Shown: one piece after another, positions 33,023 through 41,819 of the stretch | Layout: every line of letters starts with the position of its first letter | Numbering within the stretch: position 1 is the first letter of the stretch | Assembly (NCBI GenBank): GCA_039889245.1 | Contig: JAZGVH010000002.1 | Coordinates: 3,100,001-3,164,000, forward strand | Direction: 5' to 3' | DNA: 64,000 bases | Source of the DNA: Dermatophilaceae bacterium Soc4.6 | GTDB lineage: Bacteria > Actinomycetota > Actinomycetes > Actinomycetales > Dermatophilaceae | Translations under genes and position numbers: made by a program | Notes under the pieces: generated by a model | What the model saw: the letters and a program-made list of their open reading frames with translations, nothing else | What the model was told of the DNA's origin: nothing | The model's database searches: none

Positions 33023-34140
33023 CCACCGTCGCCCACGTCGTCACCGACCCCTCCACGGCCGCCACCCTGCGGTTGGGGACGCGGCGCAGTGCGCTCGCGA
33101 CGACCCAGTCGTCGTGGGTGGCGCAGCGGCTGCGCGAGCTCGGGCAGGAGGTCGAGCTGGTCGAGATCACGACCGTCGGTGACACCAGCTCGGCGCTGCT
33201 GACCGAGATCGGTGGCACAGGGGTCTTCGCTGCCGCGATCCGTCGCGCGCTGCTCGAGGGCGAGATCGACCTCGCAGTCCACTCGCTGAAGGACCTCCCG
33301 ACCCAGCCGGAGCCCGGCCTCGTCGTCGCCGCCACGCCGCAGCGAGAGGACGTGCGTGACGTGCTGGTCGCCCGCGACGGGCTCACCCTGGGCGAGCTGC
33401 CCGAGGGTGCGGTCGTCGGCACCGGCTCACCTCGGCGGTCGTCGCAGCTGCGCGCCCTCGGCCTCGGCCTCGACGTGCAGCCCGTGCGAGGCAACGTCGA
33501 CACCCGGATCGCTCTGGTGCACTCCGGCCGCTGTGACGCCGTGGTGCTGGCCCGGGCCGGACTGGCGCGGCTCGGCCGCCTCGCCGAGGTGAGCGAGACC
33601 CTCGACCCCCTGCAGATGCTCCCCGCGCCGGGGCAGGGAGCGCTGGCGATCGAGTGCCGCGCCGACCGCACCGCCCTGCTCGAGGTGCTCGCGCGGCTCG
33701 ACGACCCCGACACCCGGGCCACCACCACGGCCGAGCGGGCCCTGCTGGCCGCGCTCGAGGCCGGGTGCACAGCCCCGGTCGGCGCACTGGCCGAGGTGGT
33801 CGAGGGTGACGACGGGGTCGAGCTGTCGCTGCGGGCGTTCGTCGGGTCGGAGGACGGCACGGTCGACCTACGACGCTCGGCCGTCGGGCCGCTCGACGAC
33901 CCGGTCGGCCTCGGGCGCCGGCTCGCCGCCGTGCTCCTCGAGGACGGCGCCGCCGAGCTCACGGTCTCGACACCGGGTCAGGCGATTCCACCGACACCAC
34001 CGACACCACCGACACCACCGACATCACCGACTTCACCGGGTGAGCGACCACTCGGGCTACCGGACGGCACGCCGTCCGGTGGCAGCCCCCGAGACGACCA
34101 CCCAGCCACCCCCCGAAACCTCCCGGAGCAGGCCCAGTGA
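33019..34140 (+). CDS. hemC: porphobilinogen deaminase with repetitive C-terminal tail
   Basis: HemC joins four porphobilinogens into hydroxymethylbilane. The 373-residue protein has LRLGTRRSALATTQ, DLAVHSLKDLPT near residue 93, GTGSPRRSSQL, RGNVDTR and the dipyrromethane-cofactor Cys in EAGCTAPVGAL near residue 252. About 55 extra residues follow the normal end, beginning with a Pro-Pro-Thr repeat coded by 9-bp tandem repeats. The tail is probably disordered and not needed for catalysis. GTGA overlaps join it to hemA and hemD. Confidence 0.96.
   Translation: MTTVAHVVTDPSTAATLRLGTRRSALATTQSSWVAQRLRELGQEVELVEITTVGDTSSALLTEIGGTGVFAAAIRRALLEGEIDLAVHSLKDLPTQPEPGLVVAATPQREDVRDVLVARDGLTLGELPEGAVVGTGSPRRSSQLRALGLGLDVQPVRGNVDTRIALVHSGRCDAVVLARAGLARLGRLAEVSETLDPLQMLPAPGQGALAIECRADRTALLEVLARLDDPDTRATTTAERALLAALEAGCTAPVGALAEVVEGDDGVELSLRAFVGSEDGTVDLRRSAVGPLDDPVGLGRRLAAVLLEDGAAELTVSTPGQAIPPTPPTPPTPPTSPTSPGERPLGLPDGTPSGGSPRDDHPATPRNLPEQAQ
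33988..34032 (+). repeat. 9-bp tandem repeat inside hemC
   Basis: Four exact CCACCGACA units (33988-34023) and one altered unit (TCACCGACT) code for repeated Pro-Pro-Thr. An in-phase unit can be gained or lost without a frameshift. Confidence 0.8.
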
Positions 34141-35765
34141 GCCCCACCACCGCCACCCCCCGCCGCGGCAGCCGCCCCGGCCGCGTCGCCTTCGTCGGCG
34201 CCGGTCCCGGCGACCCCGGCCTCGTCACCCTGCGCGCGCGCGACCAGCTCGCGGCCGCTGACGTCGTCGTCATCGACCAGGTCAACCGCGACGACATGGT
34301 GCTGCGCCACGCGCGGCCCGACGTCGAGATCATCGACGCCGGTCACGGAGAGCACGGCGAGGAGCTGACGCGCGCCTCGCGCGCCAAGATCCTCGTGCGG
34401 GCCGCCAAGGCCGTCGGTGAGCAGGGGCTCGTCGTGCGGCTGATGGACGGCGACCCGGCGATGTTCAACGGACTCGCCGAGGAGGCGCTGGCCCTGCGCA
34501 AGGCCGACATCCGCTTCGAGGTCGTGCCGGGGGTGAGTGCGGTCACCGCCGTGCCGACGTATGCCGGTGTCCCTCTCACGTCGAAGTCCGCCACCGCCGT
34601 CCACGTCGTGAGCGCGAGCGACACCCACCACGACTGGGCGCCCGACGTGCCCGACCACGTGACCGTGGTGCTGCTGGGTGTGCCCGAGTCACTGGGCTCG
34701 GCGCTCGCGGCGCTGCTGGCGGCCGGCCGCGCGCCGCAGACCCTGGTCGCGCTGACCGAGCGGGGCACCACGACCTCGCAGGTCACCCACGTCAGCCCCC
34801 TGGCCGACGTCGCGAGCCTGCTGCGGTCGACCACCGTGCGCTTCCCCTCGCTCGCCGTCGTCGGCTCGACGGTGTCGCTGCGCGACGAGATGTCGTGGTT
34901 CGAGACCAAGCCGCTCTTCGGGTGGACCGTGCTCGTGCCCCGCACCAAGGACCAGGCGGGCGCCACGGTGGAGCGCCTGGAGTCCTACGGTGCGCGCGCC
35001 GACGTCGTGCCGACCATCTCGGTCGAGCCGCCCCGCACCCCCCAGCAGATGGAGCGCGCGGTCAAGGGCCTGGTCACCGGCCGCTACGAGTGGGTCGGCT
35101 TCACGTCGGCCAACGCCGTGCGCGCCGTGCGCGAGAAGTTCGACGAGTTCGGCCTCGACGCGCGGGCCTTCTCGGGGCTGAAGATCGCCGCTGTCGGTGG
35201 GGTGACCGCCGACGCCCTGCGGGCCTGGGGCATCGTGCCCGACCTCGTCCCGAGCGGTGAGCAGTCGGCGGCCGGACTGCTCGCCGAGTGGCCCGAGTTC
35301 GACTCCCTGCTCGACCCGATCAACCGCGTCTTCCTGCCCCGGGCCGACATCGCCACCGACACCCTCGTCGCCGGCCTCGTCGGGATGGGCTGGGAGGTCG
35401 ACGACGTCACGGCCTACCGCACGGTGCGCGCCGCGCCCCCGGCGGTGGAGGTGCGCGACGCGATCAAGACGGGTCGCTTCGACGCGGTCGTCTTCACCTC
35501 GAGCTCGACGGTGCGCAACCTCGTCGGCATCGCCGGCAAGCCGCACCCGTCGACCGTCGTCGCCGCGATCGGGCCGGCCACGGCCAAGACGGCAGAGGAG
35601 CACGGGCTTCGGGTCGACGTCCTCGCACCCGAGGCGTCGTCCGACGCGCTCGTCGACGCCCTCGCGGCCCACGGGCTCGGCCTGGCCGTCGCGGCCCGCG
35701 AGGCAGGCGAGCCGGTGCGCCGACCGAGCGAGAAGAAGCCGACGTCGAGGCGGCGGGCCAAGTAG
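34137..35765 (+). CDS. hemD: uroporphyrinogen-III methyltransferase/synthase fusion
   Basis: A 542-residue fusion. The N-terminal SUMT-like (CobA/CysG-type) domain has [19 protein letters not shown] near residue 17, [13 protein letters not shown] near residue 102 and [19 protein letters not shown]. The HemD domain from about residue 265 has [24 protein letters not shown] near residue 320 and [12 protein letters not shown] near residue 455. It cyclises hydroxymethylbilane to uroporphyrinogen III and may methylate it towards siroheme or B12. The SUMT GGDP motif reads DGDP, so methyltransferase activity is less sure. The basic C-terminal tail is short. Confidence 0.94.
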   Translation: MSPTTATPRRGSRPGRVAFVGAGPGDPGLVTLRARDQLAAADVVVIDQVNRDDMVLRHARPDVEIIDAGHGEHGEELTRASRAKILVRAAKAVGEQGLVVRLMDGDPAMFNGLAEEALALRKADIRFEVVPGVSAVTAVPTYAGVPLTSKSATAVHVVSASDTHHDWAPDVPDHVTVVLLGVPESLGSALAALLAAGRAPQTLVALTERGTTTSQVTHVSPLADVASLLRSTTVRFPSLAVVGSTVSLRDEMSWFETKPLFGWTVLVPRTKDQAGATVERLESYGARADVVPTISVEPPRTPQQMERAVKGLVTGRYEWVGFTSANAVRAVREKFDEFGLDARAFSGLKIAAVGGVTADALRAWGIVPDLVPSGEQSAAGLLAEWPEFDSLLDPINRVFLPRADIATDTLVAGLVGMGWEVDDVTAYRTVRAAPPAVEVRDAIKTGRFDAVVFTSSSTVRNLVGIAGKPHPSTVVAAIGPATAKTAEEHGLRVDVLAPEASSDALVDALAAHGLGLAVAAREAGEPVRRPSEKKPTSRRRAK

Positions 35766-35767
35766 TG

Positions 35768-36772
35768 GTGACCGGCGGGGCGTCCTACGGGCCGGGGCCG
35801 GTCATTCGCCCCCGGCGGCTGCGGCAGTCGGCGGCGGTTCGCGCGCTGGTCGCCGAGACCCGGCTGCACCCGCGTGACCTCGTGCTGCCGGTCTTCGTCA
35901 AGGAGGGCGCCGAGGCGCCCGTGCCGATCGGCAGCATGCCCGGTGTCGTGCAGCACTGCCTCGACTCGCTGGTCGAGACCGCGCGCCAGTGCGTCGCGGC
36001 AGGCATCGGCGGGATGATGGTCTTCGGGGTGCCGCTCGAGTCGGGCAAGGACGCCGTGGGCTCCGGCGGCACCGATGACGACGGCATCCTCAACCTCGCC
36101 CTGCGGCGGGTGCGCGAGACGTGCGGCGACGACCTGGTGCTCATGGCCGACCTGTGCCTCGACGAGTTCACCGACCACGGCCACTGCGGGGTGCTCGACT
36201 CGCGCGGTCGCGTCGACAACGACGCGACGCTGGCGCGGTATGCCGAGATGGCTGTCGCGCAGGCTCGCGCCGGTGCGCACGTGGTCGGGCCGAGCGGGAT
36301 GATGGACGGCCAGGTCGCCGTCGTGCGTGCCGCGCTCGACGCCGAGGGCTTCGACGACGTCATCGTGCTGGCCTACGCCGCGAAGTACGCCTCCGGGTTC
36401 TACGGGCCCTTCCGCGAGGCCGTGGGGTCCTCGCTCGAGGGCGACCGCGCCACCTACCAGCAGGACCCGGCCAACCTCACCGAGTCGCTGCGCGAGATCC
36501 GGCTCGACCTCGACGAGGGCGCCGACCTCGTGATGGTCAAGCCCGGTCTCCCCTACCTCGACGTCATCGCGGCGGCGAGGGAGATCGCCGACGTGCCGGT
36601 CGCGGCATACCAGATCTCGGGGGAGTACTCCATGATCGAGGCGGCCGCCGCGCACGGCTGGATCGACCGGAAGCGGTGCGCCCTCGAAGCCCTGACCAGC
36701 ATCAAGCGTGCCGGCGCCCAGGTCATCCTGACCTACTACGCACTCGAAGCCGCCGCCTGGCTCACCCCCTGA
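35768..36772 (+). CDS. hemB: delta-aminolevulinic acid dehydratase
   Basis: HemB condenses two 5-aminolevulinates to porphobilinogen. The 334-residue protein has the active-site lysines in [14 protein letters not shown] near residue 205 and [12 protein letters not shown] near residue 257. The metal loop reads [16 protein letters not shown]: the first and third Cys of the zinc triad are present but the middle one is Asp, a form between zinc and magnesium enzymes. GTG 35768 (or 35765, directly upstream) touches the hemD stop. A repeat element follows 35 bp after the stop. Confidence 0.95.
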   Translation: MTGGASYGPGPVIRPRRLRQSAAVRALVAETRLHPRDLVLPVFVKEGAEAPVPIGSMPGVVQHCLDSLVETARQCVAAGIGGMMVFGVPLESGKDAVGSGGTDDDGILNLALRRVRETCGDDLVLMADLCLDEFTDHGHCGVLDSRGRVDNDATLARYAEMAVAQARAGAHVVGPSGMMDGQVAVVRAALDAEGFDDVIVLAYAAKYASGFYGPFREAVGSSLEGDRATYQQDPANLTESLREIRLDLDEGADLVMVKPGLPYLDVIAAAREIADVPVAAYQISGEYSMIEAAAAHGWIDRKRCALEALTSIKRAGAQVILTYYALEAAAWLTP

Positions 36773-36807
36773 CCACCCGCACCCCCACCCACCCCCCGCC
36801 CCCCGGT

Positions 36808-36878
36808 CCCACTTGCTGCGGCGAGGACCGCGGACTCAGGCCCTTCGGCCACATTTCGCGGTGCTGACCGCAAGAGGT
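36808..36878. repeat. inverted-repeat element family A, copy 3
   Basis: A 71-bp degenerate copy: CCCACTTGCTGCGG on the left and CCGCAAGAGGT on the right, with inner TCAGGCC shared with copy 4. It lies 35 bp after hemB and at the C-terminal side of the decayed AbiEi-type gene. Confidence 0.75.
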
Positions 36879-36881
36879 CGC

Positions 36882-37700
36882 CGGGGACGGGTCGTGGCGG
36901 AGGGCGACGTCCGCCACGAGGCGTGCCATCTGGTCGGGGTTGGTCGCGACGGGGACGGCAGAGCCGGTCACCCGGGGCAGCTGCTTGCCCCGGTCCGTCG
37001 AGCTCGAGGACGACGCCGTGCCGGCGCCAGATCGCCTCAGGTCGGCCCAGGAACTCCCCACGGGCTGAGAGAACGCTGACCTGGCACTCGGGCAGGGCGA
37101 TGCCGAGGAGCCAGAGGTCCGAGATGGCCCTCGACTCGAGCCAGCTCTCCCGGATGGGGTCGTGCAGCTCGAGGCCACGATCGATGCGGGTGGCTCCTGG
37201 CCAGCGGAACTGGGTCCGCCGGACCAGCACGACCTCCTCGGCGGTGACGAGACCACGACCGACGGCGGCGTCCAGCACGGCGACGGCGTCCGGGAGCGGC
37301 AGCGTCCGCAGGCAGTCGCACACGGTCCTGGCTACCGACGTCACACACAGTCCGTCGGTGCTCGTCACCTGGTGGTGGGGTAGCGCGCCCGGCTCGAGTC
37401 GCACCGGACCTCGCGGGTTGGCTAGCCACCCGGGTCAGCAGGAGGTGGCGCGAGGTCGGGAGGATCCCTCCGTCCCAGGCGGGGCCCGCGCGAAGATCCC
37501 GCCAGCGAGTCGTCGTACGGCACCTGATCGCACACCGCGGGCGACGACGTGGCGGGACGGGCCGCCGCCTGCTGGAGGGTGAAGACCGGCGGCAGGCCGT
37601 CGAGCACGGCGGGGATGTCGATCACCCCCGCAGGGTGAGGGTCCACGCAGGCTTGAGGGAAGGAACGCCGGACTGGCCTGTGGACGACAGCAGGCACCGT
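36882..37700 (-). pseudogene. decayed AbiEi-type / DUF559-like gene
   Basis: Fragments in several minus-strand frames match the intact gene at 45720-46796. VIDIPAVLDGLPPVFTLQQAAA and SGAVRRLAGGIFARAPPG come from the winged-helix N-terminus. After a stop, a long piece reads CVTSVARTVCDCLRTLPLPD to RRHGVVLELDG. A further frameshift is needed to regain GKQLPRVTG. The middle of the family is deleted. The nuclease-like Asp is replaced by Glu (GRPEAIW). It is not functional as a full-length protein. Family A repeats stand on both sides. Confidence 0.75.
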
Positions 37701-37736
37701 CAGGCTGTGGACGATCTTCGCGCAGCCAGTCCCCAA

Positions 37737-37811
37737 CCCACTTGTTGCGGTGAGACCCTTGAATCAGGCCACCAGCGCCCGACTTATCCGGCGCTCACTG
37801 CAACAAGCGGG
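37737..37811. repeat. inverted-repeat element family A, copy 4
   Basis: A 75-bp copy with CCCACTTGTTGCGG and CTGCAACAAGCGGG ends (two changes in the right arm) and inner CCGGCGCTCAC shared with copy 1. It lies 18 bp beyond the yceI stop and at the N-terminal side of the decayed AbiEi-type gene. Confidence 0.82.
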
Positions 37812-37829
37812 TGGGGGGGTTGCTCTGGG

Positions 37830-38360
37830 TCAGCTCTTGAGGAGCTGGATGTCGAGGGCGATCTTGACCTTCTCGGAGACGAGCACGCCGCCACCCTCGA
37901 GGGCCGCGTTCCAGTTCAGGCCCCAGTCCTTGCGATTGATCTCGGTGGTGGCCTCGAAGCCGGCCTTGGTGTTGCCCCACGGGTCGGTGGCGACACCGTT
38001 GAAGTCGACGTCGAAGGTGACCGACTTCGTCACGCCCTTGATCGTGAGGTCGCCGACGAGCTCGGAGTCGGAGACGGAGGTCGAGACGAAGGTCATCTCG
38101 GGGTTCTTCTCCACGTCGAAGAAGTCCTCGCCGCGCACGTGACCGTCGCGGTCGGCGTTGCCGGTGTCGACCGACGCGAGCTTGGCGGTGGCGGTGACGA
38201 CGGAGGCGGAGACGGGCTCCGTCACCTCGACGCTGCCGGCGAAGTCGGTGAACTTGCCGCGGACCTTGGTCACCATCAGGTGCCGGGCGGTGAAGCTCAG
38301 CTCGCTGTGGGTCGGGTCGACGGTCCAGGTGCCGGGGGTGAGGTCGGTGATGCTGGCCAT
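37830..38360 (-). CDS. YceI-family protein
   Basis: A 176-residue lipocalin-like beta-barrel that binds polyisoprenoid or other amphipathic lipids. The family pattern WTVDPTHSELSFTARHLMVTKVRGKF near the start, FFDVEKNPEMTFVSTSV and LTIKGVTKSVTFDVDFNG are clear. No signal peptide is present, so this version is cytoplasmic. AAGGAG precedes ATG 38360. It is divergent from a MarR regulator, a common pair in which MarR controls YceI. Confidence 0.92.
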   Translation of the reverse strand: MASITDLTPGTWTVDPTHSELSFTARHLMVTKVRGKFTDFAGSVEVTEPVSASVVTATAKLASVDTGNADRDGHVRGEDFFDVEKNPEMTFVSTSVSDSELVGDLTIKGVTKSVTFDVDFNGVATDPWGNTKAGFEATTEINRKDWGLNWNAALEGGGVLVSEKVKIALDIQLLKS

Positions 38361-38440
38361 GAGCTGCTCCTTGGGTCGGGGACAATAGGATCGAGAGGTT
38401 CTCGGGCGCCGGGCGGTGCGTCCTGGCCGTCGCCACGCTG

Positions 38441-38460
38441 AATTGAATGTTAAACTATAT
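38441..38460. promoter_or_regulatory. AT-rich candidate MarR operator
   Basis: AATTGAATGTTAAACTATAT is the most AT-rich stretch in the window and lies between the divergent yceI and marR starts. TTGAATGTTAAA is an imperfect dyad that could bind MarR and hold a promoter. Confidence 0.4.
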
Positions 38461-38508
38461 GGACGACGGTGACAAGATGAGCCGACCGAGACGCGATCAG
38501 AGGACCCG

Positions 38509-39021
38509 ATGCCCGACCAGACCCGCTGGCTCGACGACGACGAGCAGAGAGCGTGGCGCGCCTACCTGCGCGGCACGCGCATGCTCGAAGAGGCTCTCGA
38601 CCGCGACCTGCAGGACCACGGGCTGGCGCTCTCGGAGTACGAGATCATCTCGATGCTCAGCGAGTCGCCGCTCCACCGGCTGCGGATGTCGGAGCTGGCC
38701 GAGCTCGTGGTGCAGTCTCGAAGTCGCCTGACCCACACGGCCACTCGTCTCGAACGGCGTGGCTGGGTCGTGCGGCAGCCCTGTGAGAACGACCGCCGCG
38801 GGGTCGAGCTCGTGCTCACCCCCGAGGGCGCGCAACGGGTGCTCGACGTCGCGGTCGCCCACGTCTCGAGCGTGCGGCGCCACCTGCTCGACCTGGTCTC
38901 GGCGCAGCAGTTCGCGACTCTCGGGGAGGCCATGGCGCGGGTCGTCGAGGCCCAGCCCGACACCGACCGGTGCCCCGAGAGCGTGGCCGTCGCCGCCAGC
39001 GACCGGCCCGAGAACGCCTGA
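38509..39021 (+). CDS. MarR-family regulator
   Basis: A 170-residue winged-helix regulator: [69 protein letters not shown] covers the recognition helix and wing (residues 39-107). GAGGA precedes ATG 38509. It probably controls the divergent yceI and its own gene; the ligand is unknown. The C-terminal 25 residues are unconserved. Confidence 0.9.
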   Translation: MPDQTRWLDDDEQRAWRAYLRGTRMLEEALDRDLQDHGLALSEYEIISMLSESPLHRLRMSELAELVVQSRSRLTHTATRLERRGWVVRQPCENDRRGVELVLTPEGAQRVLDVAVAHVSSVRRHLLDLVSAQQFATLGEAMARVVEAQPDTDRCPESVAVAASDRPENA

Positions 39022-39148
39022 CCCGACCCCGCCGGGCGCGCGGCGCCAGCAGGTCACCAGCGCCCCTGCGTACGGCGTCCCGCCGCCGGTCGGTGTGCAG
39101 TGGGTCACCATGGCCCCACCGGGCGCGACCGTTCTCAGGTGGGCTTGC

Positions 39149-39154
39149 GACAAT
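39149..39154 (+). promoter_or_regulatory. -10 element of hemL
   Basis: GACAAT ends 6 nt before ATG 39161, with no ribosome site. It probably starts the whole hemL-PGAM-ccs operon as a leaderless mRNA. Confidence 0.4.
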
Positions 39155-39160
39155 GGGCCC

Positions 39161-40540
39161 ATGACCTCACCGGCAGCCACGTCCGCCGACCCCCACCTCG
39201 GCGGCTACCCGCTCGAGGCCCCCGCCTCACAGGCGCTGTTCGAGCGCGCGCTCGAGGTGATTCCCGGCGGGGTCAACTCGCCGGTCCGGGCCTTCCGTGC
39301 CGTTGGCGGCACCCCGCGCTTCATTGCCTCGGCGGCCGGCCCCTGGCTCACCGACGCCGACGGCCGCCGCTACGTCGACCTCATCTGCTCCTGGGGCCCG
39401 ATGATCCTCGGGCACGCCCACCCCGACGTCGTCGCGGCCGTGCAGGATGCGGCGACCCGCGGCTTCAGCTTCGGTACGCCGAGCGAGAACGAGGTCGCTC
39501 TGGCCGAGGAGATCGTCGCGCGGGTCGAGCCGGTGCAGGAGGTGCGCCTGGTCAACTCGGGCACCGAGGCCACGATGACGGCGATCCGGCTGGCCCGCGG
39601 ATTCACCGGCCGGTCGGTCGTCGTGAAGTTCGCCGGGTGCTACCACGGCCACGTCGACGCGCTCCTGGCCGCCGCCGGCTCGGGCATCGCGACCTTCGGT
39701 CTGCCCGACTCCGCGGGAGTGCCCGCCAGCGCGGCCGCCGAGACGATCGTATTGCCCTACAACGACATTCCCGCTCTTGAGGCAGCGTTTGCCGCCCGAG
39801 GCGGTGAGATCGCCTGCATCATCACCGAGGCCTCGCCGGGCAACATGGGGGTCGTGCCGCCGGCCCCCGGCTTCACCGACGCGCTGCGGCGGGTCACCTC
39901 CGCGCACGGCGCGCTGCTGGTCTCCGACGAGGTCATGACGGGCTTCCGATGCTCGCGCAGCGGGTGGTACGGCCTCGAGGGCCCGTATGCCGGGGGAGCC
40001 CCCGACCTCTTCACCTTCGGCAAGGTCATGGGCGGGGGCTTCCCCGCGGCCGCCTTCGGCGGACGGCGCGACATTATGGCCATGCTCAGCCCGATGGGCC
40101 CGGTCTACCAGGCGGGCACCCTGTCCGGTAACCCCATCGCGTCAGCCGCCGGACTGGCGACCCTGCGCGGGTGCACCGACGAGGTCTACGACCGGATCGG
40201 CCTGGTGGCGCACACGATCGCCGACGGGGCCTCCGCGGCGCTTTCCGCCGAGGGGGTCGCGCACCGGGTGCAGTGGGCGGGCTCGATGTTCAGCGTGTTC
40301 TTCCGCGAGGGGCAGGTCACCAACTACGACGAAGCCCGTGAGCAGTCGACCGACGCCTTCCGGGCCTTCTTCCACTCGATGCTCAGCCAGGGTGTGCACC
40401 TGCCGCCGAGCGCCTACGAGTCGTGGTTCGTCAGCGCCTCGCACGACGACGAGGCCGTCGAGCACGTGCTGCGGGCGCTGCCCGCCGCGGCGCAGGCCGC
40501 GGCGGCGGCGGGGACTCCGGCTGGGTCTGGAGCGGCCTGA
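39161..40540 (+). CDS. hemL: glutamate-1-semialdehyde 2,1-aminomutase
   Basis: A PLP enzyme that converts glutamate-1-semialdehyde, the HemA product, to 5-aminolevulinate. The 459-residue protein has the N-terminal [50 protein letters not shown] near residue 128, SDEVMTGFR near residue 258 and the PLP lysine in [18 protein letters not shown] near residue 288. Its stop overlaps the phosphoglycerate mutase-like gene. It stands at the head of the cytochrome c maturation cluster, linking heme supply to heme use. Confidence 0.96.
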   Translation: MTSPAATSADPHLGGYPLEAPASQALFERALEVIPGGVNSPVRAFRAVGGTPRFIASAAGPWLTDADGRRYVDLICSWGPMILGHAHPDVVAAVQDAATRGFSFGTPSENEVALAEEIVARVEPVQEVRLVNSGTEATMTAIRLARGFTGRSVVVKFAGCYHGHVDALLAAAGSGIATFGLPDSAGVPASAAAETIVLPYNDIPALEAAFAARGGEIACIITEASPGNMGVVPPAPGFTDALRRVTSAHGALLVSDEVMTGFRCSRSGWYGLEGPYAGGAPDLFTFGKVMGGGFPAAAFGGRRDIMAMLSPMGPVYQAGTLSGNPIASAAGLATLRGCTDEVYDRIGLVAHTIADGASAALSAEGVAHRVQWAGSMFSVFFREGQVTNYDEAREQSTDAFRAFFHSMLSQGVHLPPSAYESWFVSASHDDEAVEHVLRALPAAAQAAAAAGTPAGSGAA

Positions 40541-41181
40541 TGAGCGAGCGCACCGTGGTCCACCTGATGCGCCACGGCGAGGTGCACAACCCCGAAGGCG
40601 TCCTCTACGGGCGTCTCCCGGGGTATCACCTCAGCGAGCTCGGCCGCGAGATGGCTGCGGTCGTCGGCGAGCACCTCGCCGCGCACGACGTCGTGCGGGT
40701 CGTCGCCTCGTCCCTCGAGCGCGCCCAGGAGACCGCCGCCGCGGTCGCCGGCGCGCACGGGCTGACGGTCGCCACCGACGACCGGGTGATCGAGGCCGCC
40801 AACTGGTTCGAGGGCAAGACCTTCGGTGCCGGGCCGGGCTCGCTCACCCGGCCTACGGTGTGGCCCCGGCTCATCAACCCCTTCCGCCCCAGCTGGGGCG
40901 AGCCCTACACCGAGATCGTGGCGCGGATGCTTCCCGCCGTGGCCGACGCTCGCGACGCCGCCCGCGGCCACGAGGCCGTCGTCGTGTCGCACCAGCTGCC
41001 GATCTGGACGACACGCTGCCAGCTCGAGGGGCGCCGCCTGTGGCACGACCCGCGCAGCCGCGAGTGCAGCCTGGCCTCGTTGACCTCGCTGGAGTACGAC
41101 GGCGACGAGCTGCGCTCGATCACCTACAGCGAGCCTGCCCGGCACCTGCTGCCCGGCGCCTCCGCGGTCGTCGGCGCATGA
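40540..41181 (+). CDS. histidine phosphatase (phosphoglycerate mutase-like)
   Basis: A 213-residue branch of the histidine phosphatase superfamily. The catalytic RHG motif is in VVHLMRHGEVHNPEGVLYGRLPGYHLSELG, and the second His is in EAVVVSHQLPIW near residue 150. ASSLERAQETA carries the second Arg. Orthologues sit at this place beside hemL in mycobacteria (Rv0525). The true substrate is unknown. ATG 40540 overlaps the hemL stop and its own stop overlaps the thioredoxin-like gene. Confidence 0.88.
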   Translation: MSERTVVHLMRHGEVHNPEGVLYGRLPGYHLSELGREMAAVVGEHLAAHDVVRVVASSLERAQETAAAVAGAHGLTVATDDRVIEAANWFEGKTFGAGPGSLTRPTVWPRLINPFRPSWGEPYTEIVARMLPAVADARDAARGHEAVVVSHQLPIWTTRCQLEGRRLWHDPRSRECSLASLTSLEYDGDELRSITYSEPARHLLPGASAVVGA

Positions 41182-41801
41182 CCTCCCGGATGCCGCGTCG
41201 GCCCGGTGCACTGCTCGCGACCCTGCTGCTCGGCGCCGGAGTGGCGCTGGCCGGATGCAACAGCAGCACGACGCAGTCGGTCGCCGACGCGGCCAGGGCC
41301 GGTGACAACAAGGGCTTCGTCGCCGGCGACGGCACGGTCGAGCAGCTGCCCGCATCGCGGCGGCAGCAGCCGCTGGCGCTGTCGGGCACGACCGTGACGG
41401 GGGCCCGGTGGTCGATGGCCGCCGACGGAGCGGGCAAGGTCGTGGTCGTCAACGTCTGGGGCGTCTGGTGCCCCCCCTGCATCGAGGAGCTGCCCCACCT
41501 GCAGTCGGCGTGGGCGTCCTACGAGAAGGCCGGTGCACCCGTGGCCTTCATCGGTGTCGACACCCGTGACCAGCCCGTCACCGCGGCCGCGTTCCTGGCG
41601 TCGCGGAAGGTGACCTACCCCTCGATCAGCGACCAGGGCAGTGGCGGCCAGCCCTTGCTGGCGCTCCAGGGCCGGGCGACCACGACTCCCACGACCCTCG
41701 TGCTCGACCGGCAGGGGCGCATCGCCGCCCGCGTGCTCGGCGGGACGACCGAGTCGACGTTGACCGCCCTCATCGACGACGTGCTCGCCGAGAAGGCCTG
41801 A
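41178..41801 (+). CDS. TlpA/ResA-like thioredoxin lipoprotein
   Basis: A 207-residue membrane-anchored thiol reductase for cytochrome c assembly. The signal peptide ends in a lipobox (VALAGC, Cys27), and the thioredoxin domain has VVNVWGVWCPPCIEELPHLQ near residue 95 and TTPTTLVLDRQGRI with the cis-Pro. It receives electrons from CcdA, encoded next, and reduces the CxxCH cysteines of apocytochrome c outside the membrane. ATG 41178 overlaps the previous stop. Confidence 0.92.
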   Translation: MTSRMPRRPGALLATLLLGAGVALAGCNSSTTQSVADAARAGDNKGFVAGDGTVEQLPASRRQQPLALSGTTVTGARWSMAADGAGKVVVVNVWGVWCPPCIEELPHLQSAWASYEKAGAPVAFIGVDTRDQPVTAAAFLASRKVTYPSISDQGSGGQPLLALQGRATTTPTTLVLDRQGRIAARVLGGTTESTLTALIDDVLAEKA

Positions 41802-41819
41802 GGCCGTGAGCTGCTGGTG

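Noticed and set aside
33988-34032. Frameshift or assembly artefact in hemC
   Set aside because: The 9-bp units keep the frame and the reading continues cleanly to the GTGA overlap with hemD.
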